This document shows positions 47,078-50,401 of a DNA stretch of 64,000 bases, in pieces (within the stretch, counting starts at the first letter, position 1; each line of letters opens with the position of its first letter). Location of the stretch: assembly GCA_036971475.1 (NCBI GenBank), contig JBAIZL010000007.1:33697002-33761001 (forward strand). Direction: 5' to 3'. The notes under the pieces are model-generated. The model was not told where the DNA came from and made no database searches. It saw only the letters and a program-made list of their open reading frames with translations. The translations under genes were made by a program, and so were the position numbers. Source of the DNA: Prosapia bicincta (Eukaryota; Arthropoda; Insecta; Hemiptera; Cercopidae).

Positions 47078-49391
47078 ACCATAAATATTATCCACAACAC
47101 ATTCTAAATGACAAATTACACTCCCAATCAAACACTATATTCGAGCACATAATTAACAACTACTCTATGAACAATAACACACCACAGAACAAAAATACAC
47201 CACAGACTCACAACACAACACACCTGAACAACAGTCTTGTCTGTAATTCACAGCATTGAAAAATGCGCTGACCTAGCGGGAAACGTGTCTGCTGAATAAA
47301 TCAGTAAGTAGTAGATTTTTGCCAAGATAAACAAACAAGTGCAATTAAAAAAGTCAAATTGTAGTAGAAAACAAAATTTGTAATGTTTTTTTAAAAATTG
47401 TTTACACATTTTACAAGTTCTGAAATGTTTACATGCTCTATTTTGATAATGGTAATGTTAAATACAATTCTAAATTTAATGAATTGTATAATTTTATTGC
47501 TCTAATGACTTATTTAGCTATTGTCATAATTTTTTGTGAGTAAATGAGTTATTCAAATTTAATTTGGTTGTCAATCTTTGCGGAAGTTAAAGTTTACCCC
47601 TTTCTTGGAAGTGTAAAATGACTTTGTTTATAATAAATTTTAACATTAATCCTAGTTTTTTGAGGTTATGGCTGATTTTCTTAAGAATTACATGTTTGGC
47701 GATATAGCTATTTATTAATTGAACAAGCGAGAGTCCGAGGTCAGTGTCATCTCCTGCACTTTCATCACTGTCACAATCTTGTTCAGTATCTTTGTCAGTG
47801 TAATATCTGACTCTGCATCAGAATTTTTGCTAGTAATTCATTTTTTAATACTACTGGTACTGGCCTTTGAGGGGGGGGGAGCTCTACCAAAACCTGAGGG
47901 TGCTGCCTGTTTAAGGGTTTTCATATTAAAAAAACAATTTCAAAAGGTATTTGTTAGAACTAAAAACGTTATGCGAAAATGAATGTGCACAAGAAAGTAG
48001 TATGACAAAAAATTCTGAATTTTTCATTTCCTCTAGCAAAATCTAATTTTTTATTGAAAAACCAAATAAAAATATTGTCTGTATAAAACTTTGAACCTTG
48101 AGCCATTTTTTCTTTTAATTTTTTTTTAGATATTTTTTATTTGAGTCTATTGCATCCAGTGATTAGACTCGCATCAGAATCAAATAAGAAAACCTAATCC
48201 ATTGTGAGATATTTGTTTCATTCAGACCATAAAAATAAATTACAAAATACGAAAAATAATTTATTTGTTTAAATTGTTTAGTTTACAAAAAATACTAAGT
48301 ACTTGTTGCAGTTGGATATACATTTTAATAATGGTAAACCTATTTCAATTACTTTACCACTACAAAGGCGCTGAAAGAAATCTTGCCCAACTAAATGCTA
48401 AATTCTTGAATTTTGTAGTCCATTACGTTCGGTGAAACTTATTATTAACTTAAACAATAGTTTATGACTATCCGAACTTTAGACTTTGTAAATTTGTTAC
48501 AACTTACTGAGACAAAACGTTTTCGATCGCTATGTGCCGATCTTCATCATTGTCTTCCGCCCTTGAATTTTGTAGTCCATTACGTTTGGTGAATCTTATT
48601 AATCACTTAAACAATAGTTTATGACTATCCGAACTTTAGATTTTGTAAATTTGTTAAAACTTACTGAGACAGAACGTTTTCGATCACTGTGTGCCGATCT
48701 TCACCAGTGTCTTCTGCCCTTGAATTTTGTAGTCTATTACGTTCGGTGAATCTTATTAATCACTTAAACAATAGTAACACTATATCTATAGTAACACTAT
48801 AATTGTAACACTAGCAACACCCAAGGTTTGCTTTACAACATGTACTGAGTGACATAGGGTCTTAAATTGGTTGATGTGTGGTAAATGAATAGATGGCAAA
48901 ACAATGGAAAGGTACCTAGAAAACACCAACAAAAAAATTAGGTATTTGTACTTTATACCAGAAATAAACTTGCTGTGATGGATTTTGTCAGAGAATGTGT
49001 CCAAGGATTAAACATTTTCTACTTTTTGTTTGTTTTCCTCCTTTGGTTTTAGTCCTATTGGATTGTTTTTAGCTGCTGATTATTTTCTTCATCTCCATCA
49101 TTTAATAAAATCTACTCGCTCTTGCACACTTAATGTATTCCTAATTTGGTAAGGAAAAGAATCTAAAATTAAACAGACCATTGTATACACAGGTTTTTTC
49201 AAGTAATGAAAGAAAAACATGAGTAGCTATACCTACTGCATATTTTTTTGCAAATTCAAATAGTAAACTATAAGCTACATACTGTGAATATAAAAATGAT
49301 AAATTTTTATGCCAATCATTGTAATTTAAATCTTACCTAAATCAAAACCTTTTATTGTTATCAGTGACACTATTAACATGACAAATAACAT
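3849..49391 (-). CDS. Multi-exon gene: signal peptide, 4 TSP1, 2 laminin G-like, Ig-like domain (3' end not found)
   Basis: Gene model assembled by hand from 14 exons (listed separately). Every intron is GT-AG on the minus strand and every exon phase matches its neighbour, giving 1636 codons plus one base without a stop. Predicted order: signal peptide (about residues 1-18), TSP1 (about 42-95), Cys-containing linker (97-169), TSP1 (170-231), TSP1 split by a mucin-like insert (232-1078), TSP1 (1079-1135), laminin G-like (1136-1298), second laminin G-like (1299-1518), Ig-like (1519-about 1630). These domains are extracellular adhesion or matrix modules, so the product should act outside the cell or at its surface. 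The last exon seen ends in phase 1 with a good donor, so more exons follow below 3849; a membrane anchor or other C-terminus cannot be excluded. Introns of 0.5-5.4 kb are full of transposons. Orthologue not recognised; the architecture is inferred from motifs, not a search. Confidence 0.85.
4424..5470. mobile_element. piggyBac-type non-autonomous element, long form
   Basis: Bounded by TTAA at 4424-4427 and 5467-5470, with inverted ends TTAACACACTCAGCAC and TTAACACGTTCAGCAC. A second copy lies at 33436-34113 and lacks the middle (about 4855-5215 here). No transposase left; TTAA targets are characteristic of piggyBac. Confidence 0.75.
5793..6010 (+). repeat. Family H interspersed repeat (partial)
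   Basis: Begins TTCACACTCTCCTTACATAG and continues with a block (CTTGTTCAAATTT, GTTAATAAAATACTT, GTGGATGACA) shared with 10118-10560, 36770-37430 and 39112-39950. No coding sequence; class unknown. Confidence 0.6.
6579..6750 (-). CDS. Exon 13: first half of Ig-like domain
   Basis: 56 complete codons; starts in phase 1 and ends in phase 2 at GTAAGT. MYEGMEIIQGETVSFMCLYN has the Ig strand A'/B pattern (G..V.F.C). WMKFDQLVEK follows; its Trp sits about where the Ig strand C Trp is expected. Antisense to this exon there is a 67-residue open frame that is a shadow. Confidence 0.82.
7271..7313 (-). ncRNA. Hammerhead-like motif, family F, left arm
   Basis: Minus strand: stem I ACCU/AGGU; core CUGAAGA (canonical with N7 = A); one extra U; stem II GAUUGC/GCAAUU with UGG loop (five Watson-Crick pairs and one G-U); GAA; palindromic stem III AUGUACAU; A at the cleavage position. 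All conserved core residues are present; the only departure is the single nucleotide between A9 and stem II. Confidence 0.6.
7361..7405 (+). ncRNA. Hammerhead-like motif, family F, right arm
   Basis: Same parts as the left arm on the plus strand, with stem I AACCU/AGGUU (five pairs). Stem II has one G to U change (GAUUUC against GCAAUU) that weakens it, so this arm looks decayed. Confidence 0.55.
8128..9016 (-). mobile_element. 5'-truncated non-LTR retrotransposon with poly(A) and 44-bp target duplication
   Basis: A T-run at about 8126-8152 is the poly(A) tail of a minus-strand insertion. The insert is flanked by identical 44-bp copies at 8084-8127 and 9017-9060 (starting AGTACATAGAAGGCTTCATC). 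The body carries the 3' part of ORF2 (8222-9007). The perfect duplication and open frame indicate a young insertion. Confidence 0.92.
8222..9007 (-). CDS. RNase H and C-terminal domain of non-LTR ORF2 (truncated)
   Basis: About 255 residues, open to the truncation point. RNase H motifs: VFQAEVYAINACLGEI (Glu), IAIFSDSQAAIKALNG (Asp), IGWVPGHRGILGNEAADALA (His and Asp). The C-terminus has CRLCGQEQETATHIIYRCEVL, a CCHC-type knuckle usual at the end of I/R1/Jockey-like ORF2. The first RNase H Asp and the whole reverse transcriptase are missing. Opposite-strand open frames at 8505-8785 are shadows. Confidence 0.85.
   Translation of the reverse strand: MYCKNPRVELVFSLGRHTSVFQAEVYAINACLGEIARRETHGARIAIFSDSQAAIKALNGHVVTSAIVRECLINLQALARHNQVKIGWVPGHRGILGNEAADALAREGSSTPLIGPEPAVGISKSMVRMTVRRWMAERHCEHWIRAEGMRHSKLTLRRPSLGLQKSLIYLSRQELRIATGLLTGHCGLRKHLHKMGIYKDEPVCRLCGQEQETATHIIYRCEVLAERRFNLFGDGTALVDAEGKTLVRKLLNLVRGKGLFD
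9533..9625 (-). repeat. Family B (PLE) 3'-end fragment
   Basis: Minus-strand reading contains CACTGATCTAG and ACGTGTCTGCC, then ATCAGTAAGTAGTAGG, matching the 3' ends of the PLE fragments at 23165-23490 and 46950-47335. Confidence 0.6.
10118..10560 (+). repeat. Family H interspersed repeat
   Basis: The longest uninterrupted family H copy, from TTCACACTCTCC through a block with AACAGCTGATTTTA and GTTATGTGGTATAACAG. Comparison with it shows the insertions in the copies near 36.8 and 39.2 kb. Confidence 0.6.
10670..10856 (-). CDS. Exon 12: end of laminin G-like domain 2
   Basis: Starts in phase 0 and ends in phase 1 at GTAAGT. ARILADHLHYFPTLSVKG then ILGFLAIDSEIQDVKYLPG completes the laminin G fold; the final residues lead toward the Ig-like domain. 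62 complete codons. Confidence 0.85.
10929..11007. repeat. (CT)n(TA)n compound microsatellite
   Basis: About 35 bp of CT repeat passing directly into about 44 bp of TA repeat, in the intron between exons 12 and 11. Confidence 0.95.
11620..11958 (-). CDS. Exon 11: core of laminin G-like domain 2
   Basis: 113 codons, phase 0 at both ends. VELAVKPVETDGLILLMQGD is strongly laminin G-like (the F..KT....GLLLY position), followed by DYMLITLEQNRVRLRVKIG, NDWMLLEINKKENDSISISV and GGLLFGDVPLSVK. The first coding residue follows a ttttag acceptor. Donor GTAATT. Confidence 0.88.
12165..13221 (+). pseudogene. Tc1-like transposon, frameshifted
   Basis: Inverted ends at about 12165-12192 and 13195-13221 share CTCAAATTAATTGGAACAC. 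Between them a plus-strand transposase reads KKKRLQWAITYKKFSVEQW then KKVVFSDETHIFW (first catalytic Asp region), and in another frame EWPGNSHDLIPIENLW (the WP..SPDLNPIE motif). Frameshifts separate these, and the N-terminal DNA-binding part is missing. TA flank on the left; the right flank is degenerate. Confidence 0.82.
13222..15204 (-). pseudogene. piggyBac-like transposase pseudogene
   Basis: Minus-strand pieces in several frames: an acidic N-terminus beginning MASRSTEDPISSDEDIETSG (start near 14938), a catalytic-region piece TLFMDNFYNRFPLAVKLL (near 14130), KLKIGETVKHYSEGDKQ (near 14000), and a C-terminal Cys-rich piece SFYCPSCPNEPGLCPVCCF (near 13490). These match piggyBac transposase order. 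Stops and frameshifts make it inactive. A TTAA at 15201-15204 is the likely 5' boundary; the 3' boundary beside the Tc1 element is not resolved. Confidence 0.78.
15207..15350 (+). repeat. Degenerate family G fragment
   Basis: Contains CTGAGTTGATAATGAGACAC and AACGGCTGTCCTCATT, then TACAGGCAAG, recognisable as a diverged family G arm. The hammerhead-like stem II is no longer complementary. Confidence 0.5.
15409..15839. mobile_element. pogo/Tigger-type MITE
   Basis: 431 bp flanked by TA at 15407-15408 and 15840-15841. The ends are CAGTAGAACCTGTCTAATTC and, inverted, CAGAACAACCTCTCTAATTC. No coding capacity. A related left end starts at about 63599. Confidence 0.7.
15944..16078 (-). CDS. Exon 10: start of laminin G-like domain 2
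   Basis: 45 codons, phase 0 at both ends. It reads VQWPGRFPEDDASILFKP, an acidic linker, then YIKAPCFSSHLKWK. The acidic stretch joins the two laminin G-like domains and the end leads straight into exon 11. Donor GTATGT. Confidence 0.8.
16600..16995. repeat. Family F cluster (degenerate copies)
   Basis: Four family F pieces in mixed orientation, each with a version of GAAATGTACATAAGG and GAAGATG. Only the copy at 16798-16840 keeps the complete hammerhead-like fold. Confidence 0.65.
16798..16840 (+). ncRNA. Hammerhead-like motif, family F, covariant copy
   Basis: Stem I CCCU/AGGG; core CUGAGGA (N7 = G); one extra C; stem II GGUUAC/GUAACU with UUG loop; GAA; palindromic stem III AUGUACAU; A. 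Both stem I and stem II differ from the 7.3-kb copy by paired changes that keep base pairing. Confidence 0.6.
17334..19809 (-). mobile_element. Tigger-like (pogo) DNA transposon, apparently full length
   Basis: Terminal inverted repeats CAGTACAGTCTC(A/G)CTAATCCGG lie at 17334-17355 and 19788-19809, flanked by TA inside TA-rich tracts. The element encloses an uninterrupted transposase gene. Sub-terminal TCCGGAT repeats recur at both ends. Confidence 0.93.
17693..19288 (-). CDS. Tigger/jerky-type transposase
   Basis: A 531-residue protein from ATG at 19288 (MATKRKSVTVTMEQKLQALF); the frame stays open upstream, but this start begins the CENP-B-like domain. Order: N-terminal CENP-B/psq helix-turn-helix (about 5-55, with IKIAKELGVGKQTVSDWKKK), Tc5-type helix-turn-helix (about 75-140, with WLSRWKERHGI), then the DDE_1 catalytic domain with FNADETGLNYKMFP (first Asp), AVLLIDNAPCHPNEEE (second) and ALIQPMDQGVIEAIKRRY (third). 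An acidic tail follows, with a terminal QKNITDFFH. It should bind the terminal repeats in the nucleus and cut and paste the element at TA. No frame damage is visible. Plus-strand open frames within it are shadows. Confidence 0.93.
   Translation of the reverse strand: MATKRKSVTVTMEQKLQALFRIDGGESLIKIAKELGVGKQTVSDWKKKRQEIEDFCAKMVSKDSLGGRSTLKKPKNETLDDALYVWFCQQREQGVPLSGVNLQTIALKLNEKLKGDPNFTASVGWLSRWKERHGIRQLGISGEILSGDSDASEKFKDKFGKFLRDENLQPCQVFNADETGLNYKMFPKKTLASKLDSVAKGHKVKKERMTLLPCSNASGDLKFPLLVIGKSAKPRVFKNVNLSVLPAQYKFQKSAWMNSQIFKDWFFENFVPTTEKFLKEKKLPRKAVLLIDNAPCHPNEEELRHGDIFVKFLPPNVTALIQPMDQGVIEAIKRRYRKKLILSLLEQQEADPATKFIENLKKVTIKDVIYMAAESWEEIQPSTLQKSWKKLWPEMPQESGKSDSQPTNDDNEFVQIFQQLEGCAELKDTDISEWIISDNDIGHQVLNEDEIVAVCTANAENDSSEEEDYTDEPVSLTHDEAAAMLEGLMTYFEKQSDTSTAELLTLKRLRDRTVKRRHSSLKQKNITDFFH
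19810..19855. repeat. (TA)n microsatellite
   Basis: About 46 bp of pure TA between the right end of the Tigger element and hairpin D. Confidence 0.95.
19856..20252. repeat. Family D perfect inverted repeat (hairpin), PLE-like
   Basis: Arms of about 198 bp meet at a GATGTTGAACATC centre and are almost identical in inverse, running out to GGAATTTTTTGGACTTGATA on both sides. Each arm has CTGAAGA, one A, GATCA/TGATC with a TGT loop, then GAAATATTTC: the hammerhead-like core and stem II of the other families, though stems I and III are not convincing. Flanked by TA tracts. Confidence 0.8.
20323..20567. repeat. Family E inverted repeat (hairpin)
   Basis: Arms of about 110 bp from GATGAATAGTTATAATCTAG inward, meeting near 20447 (CAACTGTTGTTGGGTTCACC). 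Arms differ at several sites. A GCTAGA/TCTAGC hairpin precedes GAAACGTC in one arm (GCAAAACGTT in the other). Lies between TA tracts at 20283-20322 and 20597-20627. Confidence 0.75.
20874..21104 (-). CDS. Exon 9: second half of laminin G-like domain 1
   Basis: 77 codons, phase 0 at both ends. It begins VGEWHDVVATITGNHVSVRI, the classic laminin G sequence (W.....TI..N.V.I..D), and includes MIVGTGLLGEIDRVIINF, matching the conserved GC/GLLG..D.V.iN segment. Acceptor gtattag, donor GTTAGT. Confidence 0.85.
21105..23164. other. Intron sequence, no gene recognised
   Basis: Part of the intron between exons 9 and 8. AT-rich; short open frames here lack recognisable motifs. Confidence 0.5.
23165..23490 (-). 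pseudogene. Penelope-like element fragment, family B, GIY-YIG domain
   Basis: Minus-strand reading (stop at 23240-23242) gives GLYKITCNNCPSFYIGQTG then RTFTTRYKEHVKQ: the GIY-YIG endonuclease start (GLY, CNNC, FYIGQT, R) typical of Penelope-like retroelements. The coding ends early by a stop. Downstream sequence (GCTGACCTAGCG, then GCGTCTGCTGAATAAGTCAG) matches the 3' end at 47270-47335. Confidence 0.8.
23648..23904 (-). CDS. Exon 8: first half of laminin G-like domain 1
   Basis: Starts in phase 1 and ends in phase 0 at GTAAGT. It encodes 85 complete residues including MYMRFRPYKPTGYLIVRQE and VELFLQGGYLVLKANVHDC. The pattern (strand F.MRFRP, turn TGYLI, then VELFLQGGYLVL) is that of the N-terminal half of a laminin G/concanavalin-like sandwich. 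The cysteines in ENICEIDC are unusual for the family. Confidence 0.82.
24350..25288. mobile_element. pogo/Tigger-type MITE
   Basis: 939 bp between TA dinucleotides. Ends CAGTAGAACTTTGATAATTC and, inverted, CAGCAGAACTTGGATAATTT. No transposase coding sequence. Confidence 0.7.
25624..27461 (-). pseudogene. Non-LTR retrotransposon ORF2 remnant: reverse transcriptase and RNase H
   Basis: Minus-strand pieces in order: RT with LQTGLPQGAVMSCTLFNVYI and CLLYVNDLVFWCE (27081-27461), thumb/connection (LTWKSHVNKTVNRTS; LRLITGGIRTTPIDAMLLL), RNase H with HIFTNASYSETTEKAGAG, AAIFIDSKSAIQGI and LQWIPGHCGVTVNEQADTLA (25885-26430), then CSLCQQEQHMDRSHLKVCPA (25624-25869). Frame changes and stops break it. 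The RT box reads YVND instead of YADD and the first RNase H Asp reads Asn (TNAS for TDGS). The 5' end is truncated near 27470. Confidence 0.9.
28159..28329 (-). CDS. Exon 7: fourth TSP1 repeat
   Basis: Phase 1 at both ends, 56 complete codons. It encodes NGQWSSWSPWSDCSAECG, then NQISCRSCNNPSPTASGSIC and HCYAKPCP. This is the clearest TSP1 repeat of the four: the WSxWSxWS ladder is perfect and the terminal CxxxxCP is typical. Acceptor ttattag and donor GTAAAT are acceptable. Confidence 0.92.
28970..29495. repeat. Tandem repeat, ~183-bp unit, about three copies
   Basis: Copies start near 28976, 29160 and 29343, each with CCCACAATGTCAG, CAAGCTCCTTATCTCAAAAT and TAGTACACACTCACACAAAA (the last copy ends sooner). 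Copies 2 and 3 are closer to each other than to copy 1. No coding meaning seen. Confidence 0.8.
30066..30107 (+). ncRNA. Hammerhead-like motif, family G (U3/A8 variant)
   Basis: Stem I UGAG/CUCA; core UUGACAA; one extra A; stem II GGGA/UCCC closing CACAUC; GAA; stem III AUGGCCGU; C. Same layout as 2147-2188. Confidence 0.5.
30295..30336 (+). ncRNA. Hammerhead-like motif, family G
   Basis: Stem I UGAG/CUCA; core UUGACAA; extra A; stem II GGGA/UCCU (one G-U); GAA; palindromic stem III ACGGCCGU; C. Confidence 0.5.
30604..33144 (-). CDS. Exon 6: third TSP1 repeat interrupted by a mucin-like insert
   Basis: A 2541-bp exon (residues 232-1078), phase 1 at both ends. It opens with the N-terminal half of a TSP1 repeat (GGKWSEWNPWSKCSTTCG, then GIQRRYRVC) and closes with the C-terminal half (DCTGPFEEFRQCQIMPCD). 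Between them lie about 800 residues rich in Ser, Thr, Asn, Lys and Glu, with many NxS/T sites and only a handful of cysteines, resembling a mucin-like O- and N-glycosylated stalk. A basic and Tyr/Asp-rich segment (HYNRNDYYDDDLIYNEKNYN) comes first. The open frame, flanking halves and splice phases argue that the insert is genuine coding sequence. Antisense open frames over it are shadows of its low-complexity composition. Confidence 0.88.
33436..34113. mobile_element. piggyBac-type non-autonomous element, short form
   Basis: Bounded by TTAA at 33436-33439 and 34110-34113. Its ends and both flanking halves match the long form at 4424-5470, but about 360 bp of the centre are absent. 84- and 72-residue frames nearby are chance. 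Confidence 0.75.
34285..35285. mobile_element. Penelope-like element family A, head-to-head pair of truncated copies
   Basis: The outer ends (TGAATTTTGTAGTCCATTAC on the left; CGGATAGTCATAAACTATTG on the right) belong to one 3' terminal sequence in opposite orientation. The copies meet near 34756. The left (minus) copy encodes a decayed GIY-YIG start (KLQAPGVYKPNRDKCNKFYF); the right (plus) copy is intact over its length. Confidence 0.82.
34793..35191 (+). CDS. GIY-YIG endonuclease domain of a Penelope-like element (5'-truncated)
   Basis: An open frame of at least 132 residues without its own start codon: APGEYKLNCDKCNKCNKFYI, GQTCYSFKQRVEEY, SAFYNHIKQTGHKYTDI and YLNTLEQYEIYRH. GIY appears as GEY; the CxxC(xx)C cluster, YIGQT, catalytic Arg (FKQR), H-x-K-x-TGH and the catalytic Glu (LEQYEIY) are present. 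In a complete PLE this domain follows the reverse transcriptase and nicks the target. The last codons (PMKIFA, stop) overlap the hammerhead-like core of the repeat. Confidence 0.85.
   Translation, partial: APGEYKLNCDKCNKCNKFYIGQTCYSFKQRVEEYKQNTNSAFYNHIKQTGHKYTDIYHNLEILHINKNGSYLNTLEQYEIYRHTKTQSTNILNKQTQYKSHILFDTIENLPLKRSPLDPTSLKQKTPMKIFA
35749..35934 (-). CDS. Exon 5: second TSP1 repeat
   Basis: Phase 1 at both ends, 61 complete codons. It encodes LGGWSSWGEWSHCSSRCG, then KKIQCRVCNSPVPSTSEYKC and further cysteines ending in CYKGPPQ. This is a TSP1 repeat with WxxW, the CxxxC pair and an unusually Cys-rich C-terminal half. The donor GTTTGG is poor; the only other nearby candidate (GTTTTA, about 43 bp further) would break the phase with exon 6. 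Confidence 0.8.
36458..36509 (-). CDS. Exon 4: 52-bp micro-exon
   Basis: A very short exon reading VKFWNALLCVKLNTGCP plus one base. It starts in phase 0, as exon 3 requires, and ends in phase 1, as exon 5 requires. Acceptor gttgcag is good; donor GTTAAG is weaker than consensus. It is accepted because phase and Cys content fit the neighbours, but it is the exon I am least sure of. Confidence 0.6.
36785..36976 (+). pseudogene. Non-LTR ORF2 C-terminal fragment
   Basis: Reads CALCEGEDESVKHILFDC, the C-terminal CCHC knuckle of RNase H-bearing non-LTR elements. The piece interrupts a family H repeat (start near 36770, resumes near 36993). Confidence 0.7.
36993..37430 (+). repeat. Family H interspersed repeat (interrupted copy)
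   Basis: Continues the family H block after the inserted non-LTR fragment (CTTGTCCAAATTT, GTTAATAAAATATTTTTC, then GTTATGTTGTTTAACAGG). Confidence 0.55.
37431..39111. other. Intron sequence, no gene recognised
   Basis: Lies in the intron between exons 4 and 3. Contains a purine-rich stretch around 37530-37810 with no readable product, otherwise AT-rich DNA. Confidence 0.5.
39181..39578. repeat. Family G hairpin inserted in a family H repeat
   Basis: Arms from ACACTTGTAAATATTTAC inward are near-perfect inverses meeting at about 39398. The family H sequence is continuous across it (GTTAATAAAATACTTTTA on the left, ATTCGTCCACTTAAAG on the right) when compared with the copies at 10.1 and 5.8 kb, so this is a clean insertion. 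Confidence 0.8.
39479..39520 (+). ncRNA. Hammerhead-like motif, family G
   Basis: Stem I UGAG/UUCA (one G-U); core UUGACAA; extra U; stem II GGGA/UCCC closing CACAUC; GAA; stem III ACGGCCGU; C. The opposite arm reads UUAACAA and is decayed. Confidence 0.5.
40053..40219 (-). CDS. Exon 3: Cys-containing linker
   Basis: Starts in phase 1, completing an Ala codon with exon 2, and ends in phase 0 at a GTAAGT donor. It encodes 55 complete residues beginning CSLEEYDNLLVNDS and including KCLALHCPFDTITN. There are no stops and both splice sites are good (ttttcag acceptor). It matches no domain I recognise; spacing suggests a linker or small disulfide-bonded unit between the first two TSP1 repeats. 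Confidence 0.75.
40521..41467 (+). mobile_element. piggyBac-like element with transposase N-terminal remnant
   Basis: TTAA at 40521-40524 and 41464-41467. Left end TTAACACTTCAGTAGTCGCG; right end, inverted, TTAACACTCCAGTACCCACG. Internal plus-strand reading DNEEILGPDDPDKTEEDFVD resembles the acidic N-terminus of piggyBac transposases. The rest is missing. Its left end matches the inverted right end of the piggyBac remnant that ends at 53340. Confidence 0.75.
41468..42729. other. Intron sequence, no gene recognised
   Basis: AT-rich DNA in the intron between exons 3 and 2, with many short runs of A and T; no coding or repeat signal that I can name. Confidence 0.5.
42756..42799 (-). ncRNA. Hammerhead-like motif, family F, left arm
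   Basis: Stem I CCU/AGG; core CUGAAGA; extra U; stem II GAUGAC/GUCAUC with UUU loop (six Watson-Crick pairs); GAA; palindromic stem III AUGUACAU; A. Stem II differs from the 7.3-kb copy by compensated changes. Confidence 0.6.
42876..42919 (+). ncRNA. Hammerhead-like motif, family F, right arm
   Basis: As the left arm but with GGUGAC/GUCAUC, an A to G change that converts an A-U pair to G-U and so keeps stem II. Confidence 0.6.
44269..44565. repeat. Family A (PLE) hairpin
   Basis: Two 3'-terminal family A pieces, head to head, joined at about 44440 just outside hammerhead stem I. Outer ends TTGAATTTTGTAGTTCATTA and TAGTCATAAACTATTG. Confidence 0.8.
44376..44421 (-). ncRNA. Hammerhead-like motif, family A
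   Basis: Stem I AGACA/UGUCU; core CUGAUGA, fully canonical; one extra A; stem II GAUCG/CGAUC with GCACAUAG loop; GAA; stem III AACAUU (AACGUU in other copies, a palindrome); C at the cleavage position. The sister arm has C3 changed to U. Confidence 0.65.
44905..45208. repeat. Family A (PLE) hairpin, decayed
   Basis: Head-to-head pair as at 44269-44565, with more mismatches; cores read CCGAUGA and UUGAUGA. Confidence 0.75.
45593..45826 (-). CDS. Exon 2: first TSP1 repeat
   Basis: Phase 1 at both ends, 77 complete codons. After a short Lys-rich stretch (GKNLEKSVKLLKC) comes a TSP1 repeat: GGWSLWNAWGSCVGECG, then RRIRYRICNNPLPENGANC, then KEQLKQCSLP. The Trp ladder, the CxxxCG motif, the Arg layer and the C-terminal cysteines are all present. 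TSP1 repeats are usually glycosylated and bind matrix or receptor partners. Acceptor ttgcag, donor GTAACA. Confidence 0.9.
46950..47335 (+). pseudogene. Penelope-like element fragment, family B, C-terminal part
   Basis: Plus-strand reading includes HTDIDTNLKILHYINKSKKL and VENYDIY, the region around the catalytic Glu of the PLE GIY-YIG domain, then a TA tract at 47039-47075 and an Asn-rich tail. It ends in GCTGACCTAGCGGGAAACG and TGAATAAATCAGTAAGTAG, shared with 23165-23490 and 9533-9625. Confidence 0.75.
47700..48000 (-). pseudogene. Possible transposon C-terminal fragment, unidentified
   Basis: The minus strand holds pieces such as KTLKQAAPSGFGRAPPPSKA and, in another frame, an Asp/Ser-rich acidic run. 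This looks like a frameshifted transposase tail, but I cannot place it. Confidence 0.3.
48401..48778 (-). repeat. Family A (PLE) 3' ends, direct copies
   Basis: Two complete 3'-terminal units and the start of a third, all in minus orientation, each beginning CTTGAATTTTGTAGTC. Here the units are tandem, not inverted. Cores read AUGAUGA-type and CUGGUGA, so both hammerhead-like motifs are damaged. Confidence 0.8.
49337..49391 (-). CDS. Exon 1: start codon and signal peptide
   Basis: The sequence reads MLFVMLIVSLITIKGFDL and then one base (G) before a GTAAGA donor. It has a hydrophobic core of V, L and I residues typical of a secretory signal peptide. The first ATG at 49391 was taken; a second in-frame ATG four codons later would also leave a signal-like sequence. 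The phase 1 end joins exactly to exon 2, restoring a Gly. No TATA box or upstream 5'UTR exon was identified. Confidence 0.75.
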
Positions 49392-49835
49392 GACAAGTTT
49401 AAAAATATTGCCAATATTAAATATCAAAAACATTATGAATTTCTTGCACACAAAAACTTTTGCCCTATTTGTTTTACTTATGAGCACCTATTTGAACAGC
49501 TTAGCTCAAAATATAAACAAAAGCACAACAATCAACATCTGTCACACACACCTGTTCCATGAATATTATAAATTAGGTAAATTGTTCTCATCTCTACACT
49601 ACAACATGTGCTGTATATGACAAACTTTACCTAATCTTCTTTAAAGGCTTGGTTGATGCTATTAGTTTGAAGTAAATAAGTAACAGAGTTCAAAGGTTAA
49701 ATTGTTACAATTTTGGCAGCAGTATTGTTAAGGATGTAATGATGTTTACTTTAAATTAGGTTAAGCCAATAGTAATTCATGCTATTGTTCTTCAAGAACC
49801 AATTATAATTATTTATTTATGTGGGAAGTATATAC

Positions 49836-49838
<3 letters not shown>
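49392..49838. other. 5' flank of the minus-strand gene
   Basis: Should hold 5'UTR or a proximal promoter, unless an upstream non-coding exon exists. I see no convincing TATA box or initiator. The plus-strand frame at 49378-49620 is chance. Confidence 0.4.

Positions 49839-49880
<42 letters not shown>
49839..49880. repeat. (TA)n microsatellite
   Basis: About 42 bp of TA immediately left of the family C hairpin; another short TA tract (50533-50549) closes its right side. Confidence 0.95.
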
Positions 49881-49884
<4 letters not shown>

Positions 49885-49983
49885 ACGTTATCCATTGTTT
49901 TTCCGTTGCACTGACTTTATGAAGTTAATATATTACTATTGTAAGTAATTTTATCCACCATTAAGTGCAATAATTTTACCTTG

Positions 49984-50027
49984 AGTGATGAGGCACCTTT
50001 CGGTCAATTGACCATTGTCGAATCACT
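49984..50027 (-). ncRNA. Hammerhead-like motif, family C, left arm (U3/A8 variant)
   Basis: Stem I AGUGAU/AUCACU (six pairs); core UCGACAA; one extra U; stem II GGUCA/UGACC with AU loop; GAA; AGG/CCU stem III around UG; C, directly joined to stem I. The layout is exact but the core departs from CUGAUGA at positions 3, 4, 7 and 8. Confidence 0.5.
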
Positions 50028-50401
50028 GATGTTTTTCTGTTGTAGATGTTCGGTCTGTGAAGTTGGTGTTTGTTGACGTTACGCGCACTTTTTCTTGATC
50101 TGTGTGTATGATATTTCTATATAGTATGTCTTCTGTATATGTTGTTTGTAGATTCATTAAATTGTTGTGTATATTTTTATAAATGTGATATTTTTCTAGT
50201 GAGTTTTCAGTCCAGGTGTCCAAACTCACTAGAAAAATACCACATTTATAAAAATATACACAACAATTTAATGAATCTACAAACAACATATACAGAAGAC
50301 ATACTATATAGAAATATCATACACACAGATCAAGAAAAAGTGCGCGTAACGTCAACAAACACCAACTTCACAGACCGAACATCTACAACAGAAAAACATC
50401 A

